DNA from: Actinomycetota bacterium
Lineage (GTDB): Bacteria > Actinomycetota > Thermoleophilia > BMS3ABIN01
Assembly: GCA_016235065.1 (NCBI GenBank)
Contig: JACRMB010000001.1
Location: 1 to 64,000, forward strand
Length of the DNA: 64,000 bases
Direction: 5' to 3'
Under the pieces are notes generated by a model. The model ran no database searches, was not told the DNA's origin, and worked only from the letters and a program-made list of their open reading frames with translations. A program made the translations under genes and the position numbers. Shown here piece by piece: positions 35,887 through 45,224 of the stretch; position 1 is the first letter of the stretch, and every line of letters begins with the position of its first letter.

Positions 35887-38781
35887 CTACTGACCAGATG
35901 CGGCCTGTAATTTTGTCAGCGTCTCTTCCAGCAGTTTGATCTCGCTGCCATAAGCGGCCCAGTCGCCAGCCCTCTGCGCCTGAACGGCCTTGTTGTAATG
36001 ATCCATGGCCGAGTCGGCCAGCTGCTTCACCGTCTGGGTGGTCTCCGGTGCCGGCGTGGTCGTGCCCCCGGTTGTTGTGCCGGTGGATGTCCCTGGTGCT
36101 CCTCCCGAGGGGGTCTTCTCGGGAAGACCTGTGAACGGAGTCGCGAATATCTTCTGCAGAGCCTTGCTGAGGTCTTCCTCCATGGCTACCCGGCCACCAT
36201 ATGAAACGAGCACCCGCTTGAGCTCCGGTATCTGTCCGTTGGCTGCCTTAAGGTACAGCGGCTCGACATAGATGAGCGAATCGTTGATGGGTATCACCAG
36301 CAGGTTGCCATAGCTCACCTGACTGCCGCTCTGGTTCCACAGGGTTATCTGCCCGGATATGGTCGGATCCTGGTTGAAGCGCGCCTGGATCTGCGTCGGC
36401 CCATAGATCAGCTTGTCCTTCGGGAACTTGTAGACCAGCCGCTCACCGTATGTCCCGGGATCGGACTTGGCCGCCATCCAGGCGATCATGTTATCGCGGT
36501 TGTTGGGGCTGAACGGCAGCAGCAGCATGAACTCTTCCTTCTGCTGGCCGGGCAGCCGCATGATCACATAGTAAGGATCCATGGGAACCTGCCGGTTCTC
36601 GATGGAGGTCCTGGAGATACTCCACAGGTCTTCCTTGTTGTAAAACACCCGGGGGTCGGTCATATGATAGGTGGAGTACATCTCCGCCTGGGCCCGGAAC
36701 AGGTCTTCGGGATAACGGAGATGTTCGCGCATCTGAGCGGACATCTCATCGCCTGACCTGAAAAGATCCGGGAAGATCTTGCGATAAGTCTGGATAATTG
36801 GGTCGCTCTCGTCATTCACGTAGAAGACAACATCGCCGTTGTAGGCATCCGCTACGACCTTCACCGAGTTGCGCATGTAGTTGAAACCCTCGCTGGAGCC
36901 CTCGGCTGACGGCTGCGAATAAGGATAATAGCTGCTGGTGGTGAAAGCATCCTGGATCCAGAACAGCCGCCCGTCGACCAGGACCATATAGGGATCTCGG
37001 TCATATTCGAGGAATGGCGCGATGTTACGGATGCGGTCGGCGATATCGCGGTGGATCATGATACGCGACTCGCCTGCAACCGCGTCGCTCACCAGGAGCT
37101 TCAGACTGGCAAAACGCCAGCTGAACGCCAGCCGGTGCCAGGCCGTCGATACATCCACCCCACCATTGCCCTCATAGGTCGTATAGACATTGTCGTCACC
37201 CTTGGGATAGTCGAACTCCTGCGTGGTGCTTCTGACCACGATGTACTCACTGGACTGCTCGCCGTAATAGATGGCGGGGTTCGCCACGTTCAGCTCCGGA
37301 TAGGAGACCTGCGGAGGGATATCCCTGATTATCAGCTGGGGCAGGCCTTCCGCGGTCGACTGGGCCACCGGGCTCATGGCGAGGCCATATCCGTGGGTGA
37401 AGACCAGATGCTCGTTCTGCCAGGTCTGGGCGGCCGCCGATAGGGCGCCTGACTTGAGTTCCCTTGGCGAGAGCATCACCTGCTGCAGCCGGCCGTCGAT
37501 CATGTAACGGTCGACGTCAACATCCCTGAAATTGTAGTAGGGACGGATGACCTGGATCTGGTTGTAAGTCTGTCCCAGAGTGCGCGGCTCCCAAAGCCGG
37601 ATGTTGTTGGCGGTGGCTGAATTCGCCTGCAGGTCAGCCGGGGTCAGGGAGTCCACTGCGGCGAAGGCCTGCTCCTCGATGGGATCGAGATCGAAAGCCT
37701 TGCGGGTGAAATCGATGTTGTACTTGATGTACTGCTCTTCCTTGGCCAATTCGTTCGGGGCCACCTGGTACTGCTGCACGATGAAGGGATAGACCTTGCC
37801 GGCGAAGATCGCCGTCAGGATGATGATGCCGATGGCGATTATCGGCAGCTTCCAGCCGCGAAAATAAATATTCACCAGGAACAGCACCGCGGCCACCACC
37901 GCCACGGCCGCCAGGAACTTGTAGACCGGTAACTGGGCGTGGACATCCGTGTAGCTTGCTCCGAACACGACCCCCCGCGGCGAGAACATGAGCACATAGC
38001 CCTTGAGCAGGTAGCCTGCTCCAAGGGTCAGCATCATCAGCCCCATGATGACTGAAAGATGAGCTTTCACATGTGGCGCGAAAACGACCTTGTTCTCAGA
38101 CCAGCTGATCGCGTAATCGAAGAAGTGGATGCCGGCTGTGGCAAACAGGGTGAAGATGAGCGTCCACCAGACGAAGGACTGCAGGGTCCTCAGGAAAGGC
38201 AGGATGAACACATAGAAACCGACGTCCCGGCTGAAGACAGGATCGGCGATGCCGAATTCCGTGGCGTTGAAGAATTTGAGGAGCTGCTCCCAGGAAGCGC
38301 CGACTGCGGTGGCGGCGATCAGAGTCGGCAGGATAAGCATCACCGGAATCAGGATCCTGACCAGGCGGTCCGGAATCGAGGCCCGCTCGATGACATCCGA
38401 ACCGGGACCTACCTGAAAACGCGGCGCCAGGCGCCGGGCAAGAAGGATGTTGCCGTAAACGCACAGGAAGAATACTGCGCCGGCTGCCAGGCCGAGCCCC
38501 AGTTTGGCGGTTATGATCTTCCAGAAGACAGAGGTATAGCCGACCTCACCGAACCACAGCCACTCAGTGTAATAATAGATCCCCCTGCTGAGGAAGAAGA
38601 AGATGAAGATGAAGGTGATACCCGCTAGGGTCCAGGGCCAGCGCCGGCGTTTCTTCCCCGGTTTCTTCGGCCTGATCGGCCTGACATTGCCTTCAGGCGG
38701 CGGGCCTGCGGAGTCCAGCTTGAGCCATTTGGACAGCTGGTCCCACAATTTAGAGAAGGGTTCGTAAGGTTCAGGTTTCAT
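35887..38781 (-). CDS. UPF0182 family membrane protein
   Basis: The 964-residue protein has a basic cytosolic start, about seven hydrophobic segments in the first 330 residues (for example SRGIYYYTEWLWFGEVGYTS after the first) and a large extracytoplasmic domain. It ends with a Pro/Thr/Gly-rich linker and a short helical tail. The WLWFGEVGYTSVFW segment and YPKGDDN are typical of UPF0182 (COG1615), common in actinobacteria and cyanobacteria and of unknown function. It stands alone, divergent from rpsT. Confidence 0.93.
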   Translation of the reverse strand: MKPEPYEPFSKLWDQLSKWLKLDSAGPPPEGNVRPIRPKKPGKKRRRWPWTLAGITFIFIFFFLSRGIYYYTEWLWFGEVGYTSVFWKIITAKLGLGLAAGAVFFLCVYGNILLARRLAPRFQVGPGSDVIERASIPDRLVRILIPVMLILPTLIAATAVGASWEQLLKFFNATEFGIADPVFSRDVGFYVFILPFLRTLQSFVWWTLIFTLFATAGIHFFDYAISWSENKVVFAPHVKAHLSVIMGLMMLTLGAGYLLKGYVLMFSPRGVVFGASYTDVHAQLPVYKFLAAVAVVAAVLFLVNIYFRGWKLPIIAIGIIILTAIFAGKVYPFIVQQYQVAPNELAKEEQYIKYNIDFTRKAFDLDPIEEQAFAAVDSLTPADLQANSATANNIRLWEPRTLGQTYNQIQVIRPYYNFRDVDVDRYMIDGRLQQVMLSPRELKSGALSAAAQTWQNEHLVFTHGYGLAMSPVAQSTAEGLPQLIIRDIPPQVSYPELNVANPAIYYGEQSSEYIVVRSTTQEFDYPKGDDNVYTTYEGNGGVDVSTAWHRLAFSWRFASLKLLVSDAVAGESRIMIHRDIADRIRNIAPFLEYDRDPYMVLVDGRLFWIQDAFTTSSYYPYSQPSAEGSSEGFNYMRNSVKVVADAYNGDVVFYVNDESDPIIQTYRKIFPDLFRSGDEMSAQMREHLRYPEDLFRAQAEMYSTYHMTDPRVFYNKEDLWSISRTSIENRQVPMDPYYVIMRLPGQQKEEFMLLLPFSPNNRDNMIAWMAAKSDPGTYGERLVYKFPKDKLIYGPTQIQARFNQDPTISGQITLWNQSGSQVSYGNLLVIPINDSLIYVEPLYLKAANGQIPELKRVLVSYGGRVAMEEDLSKALQKIFATPFTGLPEKTPSGGAPGTSTGTTTGGTTTPAPETTQTVKQLADSAMDHYNKAVQAQRAGDWAAYGSEIKLLEETLTKLQAASGQ

Positions 38782-38866
38782 GAGTTGAGGAATTCTATGC
38801 TATTACGACTTATCCTGCCCCGGGGGGCTGATAGGCAAACCAGGCTCCGGCTAAGGCACGGAAAGG

Positions 38867-38896
38867 TTTCCCTCACCGCAATCTTTGTGGTATTAT
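38867..38896 (+). promoter_or_regulatory. rpsT promoter and leader hairpin
   Basis: TATTAT (38891-38896) lies 18 nt after a poor -35 (TTTCCC, 38867-38872). The leader contains the perfect 7-bp hairpin GCGTGTA/TACACGC with a GAG loop (38905-38921), about 43 bases before the start codon. It might be an S20 autoregulatory site. Confidence 0.45.
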
Positions 38897-38963
38897 TCGC
38901 CCTTGCGTGTAGAGTACACGCGCAGATAGTAATTCAACGCCCATAAACTGTTTGGAGTTCGGA

Positions 38964-39629
38964 TTGGCGAATACAAGGCAGCAACGCAAGCGTGTGAAGA
39001 TCGCCGAGCGTGAGCGCTCGGAGAACCTGAAGTACAAGTCACGGATCAAGACCATGTTCAAGACCCTCACCGTGGCCGCCCAGGAGGACAAGGAGCGGGC
39101 TGCAGCGCTTGGTATCGAACTGATCTCCCTGATCGACAAGGCCGCGAGCCGCGGTGTCATCCATGAGAATAATGCCGCCCGGAAGAAATCCCGCGTGGCT
39201 TCCATCGTCGAGCTTGCCGAAGGCACCGGCAAGGTCAAAGGCCCCGCTACCCGGGATGCTAAAGGCGAGAGCAAGTCGGACAAACGTACCGGCCGCGCCA
39301 AGGCCAAGTCTGAGAAGAAGGCTGCGGTAGCGCTGAAGCAGAAAGCGAAGGCTGAAGCCGCGGCCAAGGCTGAGAAGGCCAAGCCGAAGAAAGAAGAGGC
39401 TGAGGAAGCTCCCGCTGCTGAGGCTGCCGCTGAAGAAGCTCCTGCTGAGGAAGCACCGGCTGCGGAAGAGGCTCCTGTTGAGGAAGCACCGGCTGAGGAA
39501 GAAGCTACTGCTGAGGTTGCGGAAGAACCTGCCGCCGAAGAACCTGCGGCTGAAGAAGCTCCTGCGGAAGAAGCTCCTGCAGAGGCTGAGGAAGCTCCCG
39601 CCGAAGAGGCTGAAGAGAAGCCTGAATAA
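38964..39629 (+). CDS. rpsT: Ribosomal protein S20 with a long acidic low-complexity tail
   Basis: Residues 1-86 are an ordinary S20 of the 30S subunit: (M)ANTRQQRKRVKIAERERSE, YKSRIKTMFK and GVIHENNAARKKSR. The start is TTG 38964 with TTGGAG 6 nt upstream; the frame also extends to 38952. Normal S20 ends at about 86-90 residues, but here the frame continues to 221. A basic Lys/Ala segment (about 95-145) is followed by about 75 residues made almost only of Ala, Glu and Pro. The tail is in frame with no stop, and a strong terminator follows, so it appears to be a real extension. Its role is unknown. Confidence 0.93.
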   Translation: MANTRQQRKRVKIAERERSENLKYKSRIKTMFKTLTVAAQEDKERAAALGIELISLIDKAASRGVIHENNAARKKSRVASIVELAEGTGKVKGPATRDAKGESKSDKRTGRAKAKSEKKAAVALKQKAKAEAAAKAEKAKPKKEEAEEAPAAEAAAEEAPAEEAPAAEEAPVEEAPAEEEATAEVAEEPAAEEPAAEEAPAEEAPAEAEEAPAEEAEEKPE

Positions 39630-39670
39630 CGGCGAGCCCGGAAACGGGCGCTCGATAATGTTGAACCCCC

Positions 39671-39696
39671 AGCGCGCGAACAGCGCGCTTTTTTTT
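39671..39696 (+). terminator. rpsT terminator
   Basis: The perfect stem AGCGCGC (39671-39677) with GCGCGCT (39683-39689) has loop GAACA and is followed by eight T (39689-39696). It lies 42 bases after the rpsT stop. Confidence 0.93.
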
Positions 39697-39814
39697 GCAC
39701 GATTGGCAGCAAACAGACAAACGCAGAATCCGGCCGCTTTTGGTTTCCTGGATATGCATCATGTCCGGCTTCGGCATATACGCAGCAGCGTAAATATGAT
39801 AAAAAAGGTGACTG

Positions 39815-40642
39815 ATGTCAGCTGAAATCGAAAACCTGCTCAAGGAGCGCCGCTACGGCGCTGTTACCGACAGGCTCTATGAGGACCCCTCTCTGGTGGA
39901 GGATCTCGTTGAGCTGCTTGGAACAACTGACAGCAATACCCAGGTAGGGATCCTCAACATTTTGGGGCGGTATGGCTTCGACCATCCTGAGCTGGTCTAT
40001 CCTCACGTTGGCGCGATGATGAGGGCGCTCGAAGAAAACGATGAACTGAAATCGGACGTGGCCTGCGCCCTCGGCAATCTTGTCTTCACCTCCCGCGACA
40101 GGTCAGCCGACGTCATGCCCAAACTATCCGAGCTTTTCCATGAAGAAGACAGCTTCCTGCGGCAGGATGCAGCGGCGGCGATCGGCAACATCGGCTTCAA
40201 TTTCCCTGACCTGGTGGAAAAGGAGATCGAAGGACTCAAGACGATGCTCGATTCTGATGACGAGGACGAGCGGGAGACCGGCGCCCAGGCGCTCGGCAAG
40301 ATCGGAATCAACTCACCAGAAGTCATCAAGGATTCGTTCCCGAAACTGGTCAAGGTCCTGGAGCATGCCAAGGAGGCAAGTTGCGGCGGCATCATCTCCG
40401 CCTTCGGGGCGCTGGGCTATCACTATCCGGAGATGGTTGGCGAGCAGATCCCCAGACTGGTCGGTTACCTCCACAGCTCCAACCAGGTCGCGGTCAAGAA
40501 CGCGGTGATGGCGCTGGGGATAATCGGGATGACTCAGCCGGACCTGATCGAACCTGCATTGCCTGAGCTGCGCAAACTGGCGGAAGATCCCGACCGGGAG
40601 ATCAGGCTTAACGCGATGGTCGCTATCTCAAAAAGCGAGTAG
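39815..40642 (+). CDS. HEAT-repeat protein
   Basis: The 275 residues form about seven helical-hairpin repeats with recurring ALG-x-(I/L)-G and (H/N)-P-(E/D) turns, for example AAAAIGNIGFNFPDLV, ALGKIGINSPEVI and ALGIIGMTQPDLI. HEAT repeats bind proteins; no catalytic motif is visible. AAGGTG precedes ATG 39815. It follows the rpsT terminator and converges with the rhodanese gene (3 bases apart). The partner is unknown. Confidence 0.88.
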   Translation: MSAEIENLLKERRYGAVTDRLYEDPSLVEDLVELLGTTDSNTQVGILNILGRYGFDHPELVYPHVGAMMRALEENDELKSDVACALGNLVFTSRDRSADVMPKLSELFHEEDSFLRQDAAAAIGNIGFNFPDLVEKEIEGLKTMLDSDDEDERETGAQALGKIGINSPEVIKDSFPKLVKVLEHAKEASCGGIISAFGALGYHYPEMVGEQIPRLVGYLHSSNQVAVKNAVMALGIIGMTQPDLIEPALPELRKLAEDPDREIRLNAMVAISKSE

Positions 40643-40645
40643 GTT

Positions 40646-41074
40646 CTAGTTCTCGATCTTCTGGCGCGCATGAGTCCAGGCGCGCAATCCACCCTTGAGG
40701 TTATATACTTCCTCGAATCCGTTATCTGTAAGATAAGCGCAGGCACTCGCCGAACGGCGGCCAGTGCGGCAGCTTACCAGGACAGGACGGCTCTTATACT
40801 TGTCGAGGCTGTCAAGGCGCTGCGGAAGTTGCCTCAGAGGCACATGGTTCGCCTTGGGGATCCGGCCGGCTGCGTACTCCGCCGAAGTGCGCACATCGAA
40901 TACGACCGCGCCCTTCCTGTTGATAAGCGCTGCTGCTTCGTCGGCACCGATCTCGGTGATACCGGTCGCGGAACCACCCGAAGCCAGAGCGGCGTTCCGC
41001 AGCCGGGAGCCGATGCGCCACATGACCACCGCGCCTAGTCCCCCGATCAAAAACATCAAAATCCCTGATTGCAT
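40646..41074 (-). CDS. Membrane-anchored rhodanese-domain protein
   Basis: The 142-residue protein has an N-terminal membrane helix (about 4-20) and a single rhodanese domain (about 40-138). FDVRTSAEYAAGRIPKANHVP leads to the active-site Cys in VSCRTGRRS. Such single-domain proteins carry persulfide sulfur, but the substrate is unknown. (The first motif is read as FDVRTSAEYAAG plus RIPKANHVP.) It starts just after the small coiled-coil protein gene and is translated from the same transcript. Confidence 0.9.
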   Translation of the reverse strand: MQSGILMFLIGGLGAVVMWRIGSRLRNAALASGGSATGITEIGADEAAALINRKGAVVFDVRTSAEYAAGRIPKANHVPLRQLPQRLDSLDKYKSRPVLVSCRTGRRSASACAYLTDNGFEEVYNLKGGLRAWTHARQKIEN

Positions 41075-41075
41075 A

Positions 41076-41264
41076 TTATGCCTCCGCTTCCTGTGAATTT
41101 TCCTGAGCCTTTTCCTGTGCCCTGAGCTCGTCCAGTTCGTCTTCCAGTTCCAGCAGTTCGAATTCCATCCGGGGCTTGCTCGAGTGATGCGGCATGTTAC
41201 TGCGCAATAACCTGATCTCTTCCTTGAGCTCCTCGATGCGCTTCCTGCGGGCTTCTTCGGTCAT
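41076..41264 (-). CDS. Small charged coiled-coil protein
   Basis: The 62-residue protein begins MTEEARRKRIEELKEEI and has two heptad-like charged helices separated by a HHSSKPRMEF linker. I prefer ATG 41264 because GGAGG lies 5 nt upstream; ATG 41276 is the other option. Its stop is 1 base from the rhodanese start, indicating coupling. I do not recognise a named family. Confidence 0.65.
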   Translation of the reverse strand: MTEEARRKRIEELKEEIRLLRSNMPHHSSKPRMEFELLELEDELDELRAQEKAQENSQEAEA

Positions 41265-41401
41265 TTTTGCCTCCATGAAACCACGTGCGAGATATATTCC
41301 AGAGATTCCGGAGTATTCCGCCGCTGATGTTAATGCTTTAGATGCTGGAGTCGGCTTGAGGATTCAAAGTAACCTGCCGATCCGCCGCTAGGTCGAGGCC
41401 G

Positions 41402-42379
41402 TCACACGATATCCATGACCCGCGCCACCGCTGTCTCCAGGGCCAGGTCCGGCCTCAGGTCGCGGCGGCCTTTCATATCGGCGTCCAGTTCCGCGAGGAT
41501 CTGCACTGCCTGCTGCAGCCCAGCCGCCGTGAAGTTGACACTCTGGTCGGCAAGCTTGCGCGCTGGATATGGTTTGAGGCCGAGCGAATGGGCGGCGCCC
41601 ATGACATCCTCTCCCCTCTCCTTGGCGCTCACCACTACGCAGAGGTTCTTGAGATGTTTCGAGATCGAGAAGAAGACTGAAGTCGGCGCGGTGCGGTCAG
41701 CGAGCAGTTCCTCCAGATGCCGGAATACCGCTTCCCGATCCCTCTTGCCCAGGGCATCGGTCAGGTCCCAGACCCGGACTTCCGGGGAGACCCAGCAAAG
41801 CTCCTCGATGTCGGCCATGGTGACTTCGCTGCGACCGAGATATGTGGCCAGCTTGTCCAGCTCGCTGAGGATGCCTCGCTGGTCCGAACCGGCCAGGGTG
41901 ATGATGCGGCGGGCTTCCGCCGGCGCCATCTTCAGGCCCCGGTCGTGCGCCTGCTCCTGCACCCAGGCTGGCAGGTTCGACGGCCGCGGAGCGTCGTAGG
42001 TCAGTACCTGGCCCGCGTCAGCGACCGCTTTGAACAGGCCTTCGTTCTTGCGGATGCCGCCGCCGACCAGCGCCAGGCAGGTCGATTCCGATGGCATGGC
42101 CAGATAGTTGGCGATGATGTCCTTGTCAGCCTTGTGCCAGGAGCCCACGTCGGTTACCAGTACAAGCCGCACGCCATCGCCGAAGGGCAGGGTGCTCGCC
42201 GCCTGGACCACAGTGGACGCGTCTTCCGTGGCGGCGTCGAAGGCATCGACGTTCAGGTCGGTGCCGGATTCCTTGATGACCCGGTCGCGCAGGCGGCGCA
42301 TCGCCTTCTCCACCTTGGTGCTATCGCTGCCTGTGATCAGGTATACAGGTTTGAGTGTGTCTTTTTTCTTCGCGCTCAA
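41402..42379 (-). CDS. holA: DNA polymerase III delta subunit
   Basis: HolA opens the beta clamp in the clamp-loader complex. PVYLITGSDSTKVEKAM at the start, STLPFGDGVRLVLVTDVGSW in the middle and the C-terminal helical domain with AAHSLGLKPYPARKLADQ fit the family (the long pieces can be found from residues 11, 62 and 263). At 325 aa it has the usual length. It lies downstream of comEC, a common order in bacteria. Confidence 0.92.
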   Translation of the reverse strand: MSAKKKDTLKPVYLITGSDSTKVEKAMRRLRDRVIKESGTDLNVDAFDAATEDASTVVQAASTLPFGDGVRLVLVTDVGSWHKADKDIIANYLAMPSESTCLALVGGGIRKNEGLFKAVADAGQVLTYDAPRPSNLPAWVQEQAHDRGLKMAPAEARRIITLAGSDQRGILSELDKLATYLGRSEVTMADIEELCWVSPEVRVWDLTDALGKRDREAVFRHLEELLADRTAPTSVFFSISKHLKNLCVVVSAKERGEDVMGAAHSLGLKPYPARKLADQSVNFTAAGLQQAVQILAELDADMKGRRDLRPDLALETAVARVMDIV

Positions 42380-42442
42380 AGGCTCTACCTCATTGGTCTG
42401 CTGTATTATCCGGCTTGCCGGCCTGGTCCGACGTCTTCTGGG

Positions 42443-44839
42443 TCATCGCTCGGTCGATATCTCGATGCCCTCATCAGTCTGCGCCACCTTTATGGTTCCC
42501 TGCTGGTCGGTCCTGAATATCTTCGTTCCGGATTCCCTGAGCTTGTCCAGCGTGCTCTCTGCGGGATGCCCGTAAGTGTTGCCCTGCCCCACAGAGATGA
42601 TGGTGGCGTCCGGCTTGAGCTTGTCGAGCGTGCGCTCCAGCGCCGGGTCCTTGCTGCCGTGGTGGCCGATCTTGAAGACCTCCACCGGCTGCAGCTCCAG
42701 AGAGGCGAGCGTCTCCTCCTCCCCGTCCCCGGGACAAAGTATATCAAGCCCATGGTATGCAGCCACTAGGACCACGGAATTGGCATTAGTATCGTCAGGA
42801 CTCGGCGTGTCTCCCGGGCTGAGGCACTCCAGGGTGAGGTCACCGAACCTGAGCGTCTGCCCCCGGCGCAGGGATGCGTAGGGGATGCTCTTTTCCTTCA
42901 CCAGCTTGAGGAAGTCGCGGTACTGTGGACTCGAGGATGGAAAGCCGGAGTCGAAGACAGCGGCGACCGGATACTCATCGAGCACTTCATCAAGGCCGCC
43001 CAGATGATCCGCGTGCGGATGGGTGAGGATGACCGCATCAAGACTGGTCACCCCGCCGGCTTTCAGCCGGTCGATGACTTCCGAGCCGGGGCCGCCGTCG
43101 ATGAGCACCGTGGCTCCTCCCGGCACCTGGATCAGGGTGGCGTCGCCCTGGCCTATGTCGAGGAAGGAAACAGTGTAGGCGGATGGCGGCATGCCAGTAG
43201 CACCGCCGCCGAAACAGGCCATCCCGAGCAGCGCGGCCAGCAGCAGGGCCAGAGCCAGGCTGTAGCGCCGGCGGCCCTTCAGCCATGCGGCCATGCCCGG
43301 GATGCCGATGGTCCTCGAGATTATCACCATGCCGGTTAGCATACCGTAGAAGATGCCGATTGCCATCAATCCGGGAGTTCCGGAGTTGTAAACGGCATCC
43401 GGCATCGCGGCGAAGAAGTTAGCGACCATGATCAGGTATCCGGTGCAGGTAGCGGATATCCCGTTCAGCGTCCAGGCAGCAAGAGAAGAGACGGGCGACA
43501 ACAGGATGGAAAGGGTGCCCAACAGCATCACCGGACCGGCGACGGGAGCGGCAGCGACATTCGCCGGCACTGTTACCAGGGATATCTGATTGAAGTGATA
43601 CATCATGACCGGCGCCGTAACCAGGCTGGCCGCGGTGGTGATGGCGATGGCCTCGCGCAGGGCTGCTGGCAGAACGGCAAGCGGAGCGCTGAAGAGCGGC
43701 GCCACAAAGAAGATGGCGATCACGGCCCCGAAGGAAAGCTGGAAACCCGGATCCAGCAGGCTCCAGGGATTGATGGAGAGGATGATCGCCGCTGCCAGCG
43801 CCAGGAAATGCCAGGCATTCGTCTGTCTTGAGAACAGGTAGGCCGCGAGTCCCAGCACGCCGACGATGCCCGCCCGCACTATCGACGGACCCGCGCCTGT
43901 AAGCGGCACGTACAGGCAGATGACCAGCATGGCTATCGCGGTAGCCGCCAGCCTGGGCACCAGGAGCGCCCGGCAGATCAGCATGATTATGAAACCGAGC
44001 AGCACCACGTTCTGGCCGGACACCGCCAGCAGATGGAGCAGCCCCGCTGCGCGGAAATCAGCTATGACCTCCTCGGAGATATCGTCGTCGTCACCGAGCA
44101 CCATGCCCCTCAGGAGTTCGCTGGCGTCGCCCCAGCCGCCAGCGCCGAGGGACTCGCGGGAGTGACGACGGATGCCATCGATCAGGCCGGCGAGGCCGGC
44201 GCGCCGCCCTGGCAGCAGTTCGACCTTTTCGTATAAGCCGGAAACAACTGTGTTGATGCCGCGGCGCCTCAAATACTGGCCGTAATCGAAATCGGCGCCC
44301 GGCGTCGAATCAGGCTCCCGGACAGTGCCGCTGATCCTGAGCCTGATCCCCTCATCGAGAATCGCGCCGATTCTGGCGGGGCACTTGCCGCCACAATCCA
44401 GCTGAACAAGGACATCCTCATCGACATCGAGCTGGACGCCGTATTTGCTCAGATGGTCGGCATGGGCGATGAACGATATCCTTTCACCTTTGAGACGCGC
44501 CGGTTCGGAGACAGTGGCGGTCACACTCATCCATTTGCCGGACTGCTCGGCCAGCAGGCTCTTTCCGAGCATCTCGAGCCTGATAGAGCCCATGAAAAGG
44601 CCTGAAAAGGAGAAAGCAAGAAGGAGAAACAGGAGTTTCATCTGTGAGCGGCGCACTCTGAAGGCTGCAAACAAGGCTATCGCGCAGACTAAAGCCGCGG
44701 CGACCGAAATCCCTTTCGAATGCAGGTAAAGACTGGAAGAAAGCCCGGCGATATATGTAATAGCGAGCAAAGTCGGATGACCCACAGTCATTATTACCAT
44801 GCTGCAGGCGGCTGAAATCGACTTTTGCACTGTTTTCAA
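42443..44839 (-). CDS. comEC: ComEC/Rec2 DNA uptake channel protein
   Basis: ComEC carries transforming single-stranded DNA through the membrane. The 798 residues show an N-terminal membrane and OB-like domain (about 20-200), the Competence domain with about eight helices (about 220-510; LLHLLAVSGQNVVLLG) and a C-terminal metallo-beta-lactamase domain (about 540-798) with VSFLDIGQGDAT and ILTHPHADHLGG, metal ligands intact. The start is TTG 44839 without a clear Shine-Dalgarno; internal ATG codons at residues 14 and 17 are alternatives. Three direct repeats lie 33 bases upstream. Confidence 0.94.
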   Translation of the reverse strand: MKTVQKSISAACSMVIMTVGHPTLLAITYIAGLSSSLYLHSKGISVAAALVCAIALFAAFRVRRSQMKLLFLLLAFSFSGLFMGSIRLEMLGKSLLAEQSGKWMSVTATVSEPARLKGERISFIAHADHLSKYGVQLDVDEDVLVQLDCGGKCPARIGAILDEGIRLRISGTVREPDSTPGADFDYGQYLRRRGINTVVSGLYEKVELLPGRRAGLAGLIDGIRRHSRESLGAGGWGDASELLRGMVLGDDDDISEEVIADFRAAGLLHLLAVSGQNVVLLGFIIMLICRALLVPRLAATAIAMLVICLYVPLTGAGPSIVRAGIVGVLGLAAYLFSRQTNAWHFLALAAAIILSINPWSLLDPGFQLSFGAVIAIFFVAPLFSAPLAVLPAALREAIAITTAASLVTAPVMMYHFNQISLVTVPANVAAAPVAGPVMLLGTLSILLSPVSSLAAWTLNGISATCTGYLIMVANFFAAMPDAVYNSGTPGLMAIGIFYGMLTGMVIISRTIGIPGMAAWLKGRRRYSLALALLLAALLGMACFGGGATGMPPSAYTVSFLDIGQGDATLIQVPGGATVLIDGGPGSEVIDRLKAGGVTSLDAVILTHPHADHLGGLDEVLDEYPVAAVFDSGFPSSSPQYRDFLKLVKEKSIPYASLRRGQTLRFGDLTLECLSPGDTPSPDDTNANSVVLVAAYHGLDILCPGDGEEETLASLELQPVEVFKIGHHGSKDPALERTLDKLKPDATIISVGQGNTYGHPAESTLDKLRESGTKIFRTDQQGTIKVAQTDEGIEISTER

Positions 44840-44871
44840 AACATTAAGCTTGGGTTAAAAGCACCTTAACC

Positions 44872-44915
44872 TGTAAAAATAGTGGTAAAAACAGTGCTGT
44901 TTATGGTAAAAATAG
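44872..44915 (-). repeat. Three 11-nt direct repeats upstream of comEC
   Basis: Plus-strand copies: TGTAAAAATAG (44872-44882), GGTAAAAACAG (44884-44894) and GGTAAAAATAG (44905-44915). The starts are 12 and 21 bases apart, roughly one and two helical turns. Read towards comEC they are CTATTTTTAC-type boxes. They may bind a regulator. Confidence 0.6.
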
Positions 44916-45050
44916 ATATGTGTCGATGATGTCCCAGCCCACCCGTCTGGGGCAACTGTAGATTAAAGCTGCAATTTGGGCTTTCCTGTAAGGGGTCATG
45001 CTGCTCCTTGCTGGGGGGGAAGACCAGGACCGTAGCTCTGCAGATCGGCA

Positions 45051-45093
45051 CCTTCTACCAACCGGCGACGCTGCCGCGAGGCGGCGTCGCCGG
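45051..45093 (+). repeat. Box plus GNRA hairpin, copy 1
   Basis: CCTTCTACCAACCGGCG (45051-45067) is shared exactly with copy 2 exactly 290 bases further on. It runs into a 14-bp stem (45062-45075 with 45080-45093, one T-G pair) capped by GCGA on the plus strand, a GNRA tetraloop. Confidence 0.75.
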
Positions 45094-45224
45094 GTAGTCG
45101 TAAGCAGGACACGCCCAGCCTCTCCAGACACCTTGCCTCCCACTTTCTCCTGTACGTTCATCCGTTCCTCTCCAACACCCTCTTGTGATTAAAGAAATCT
45201 CTTGATTCTGGCGAAGTACTTTTT

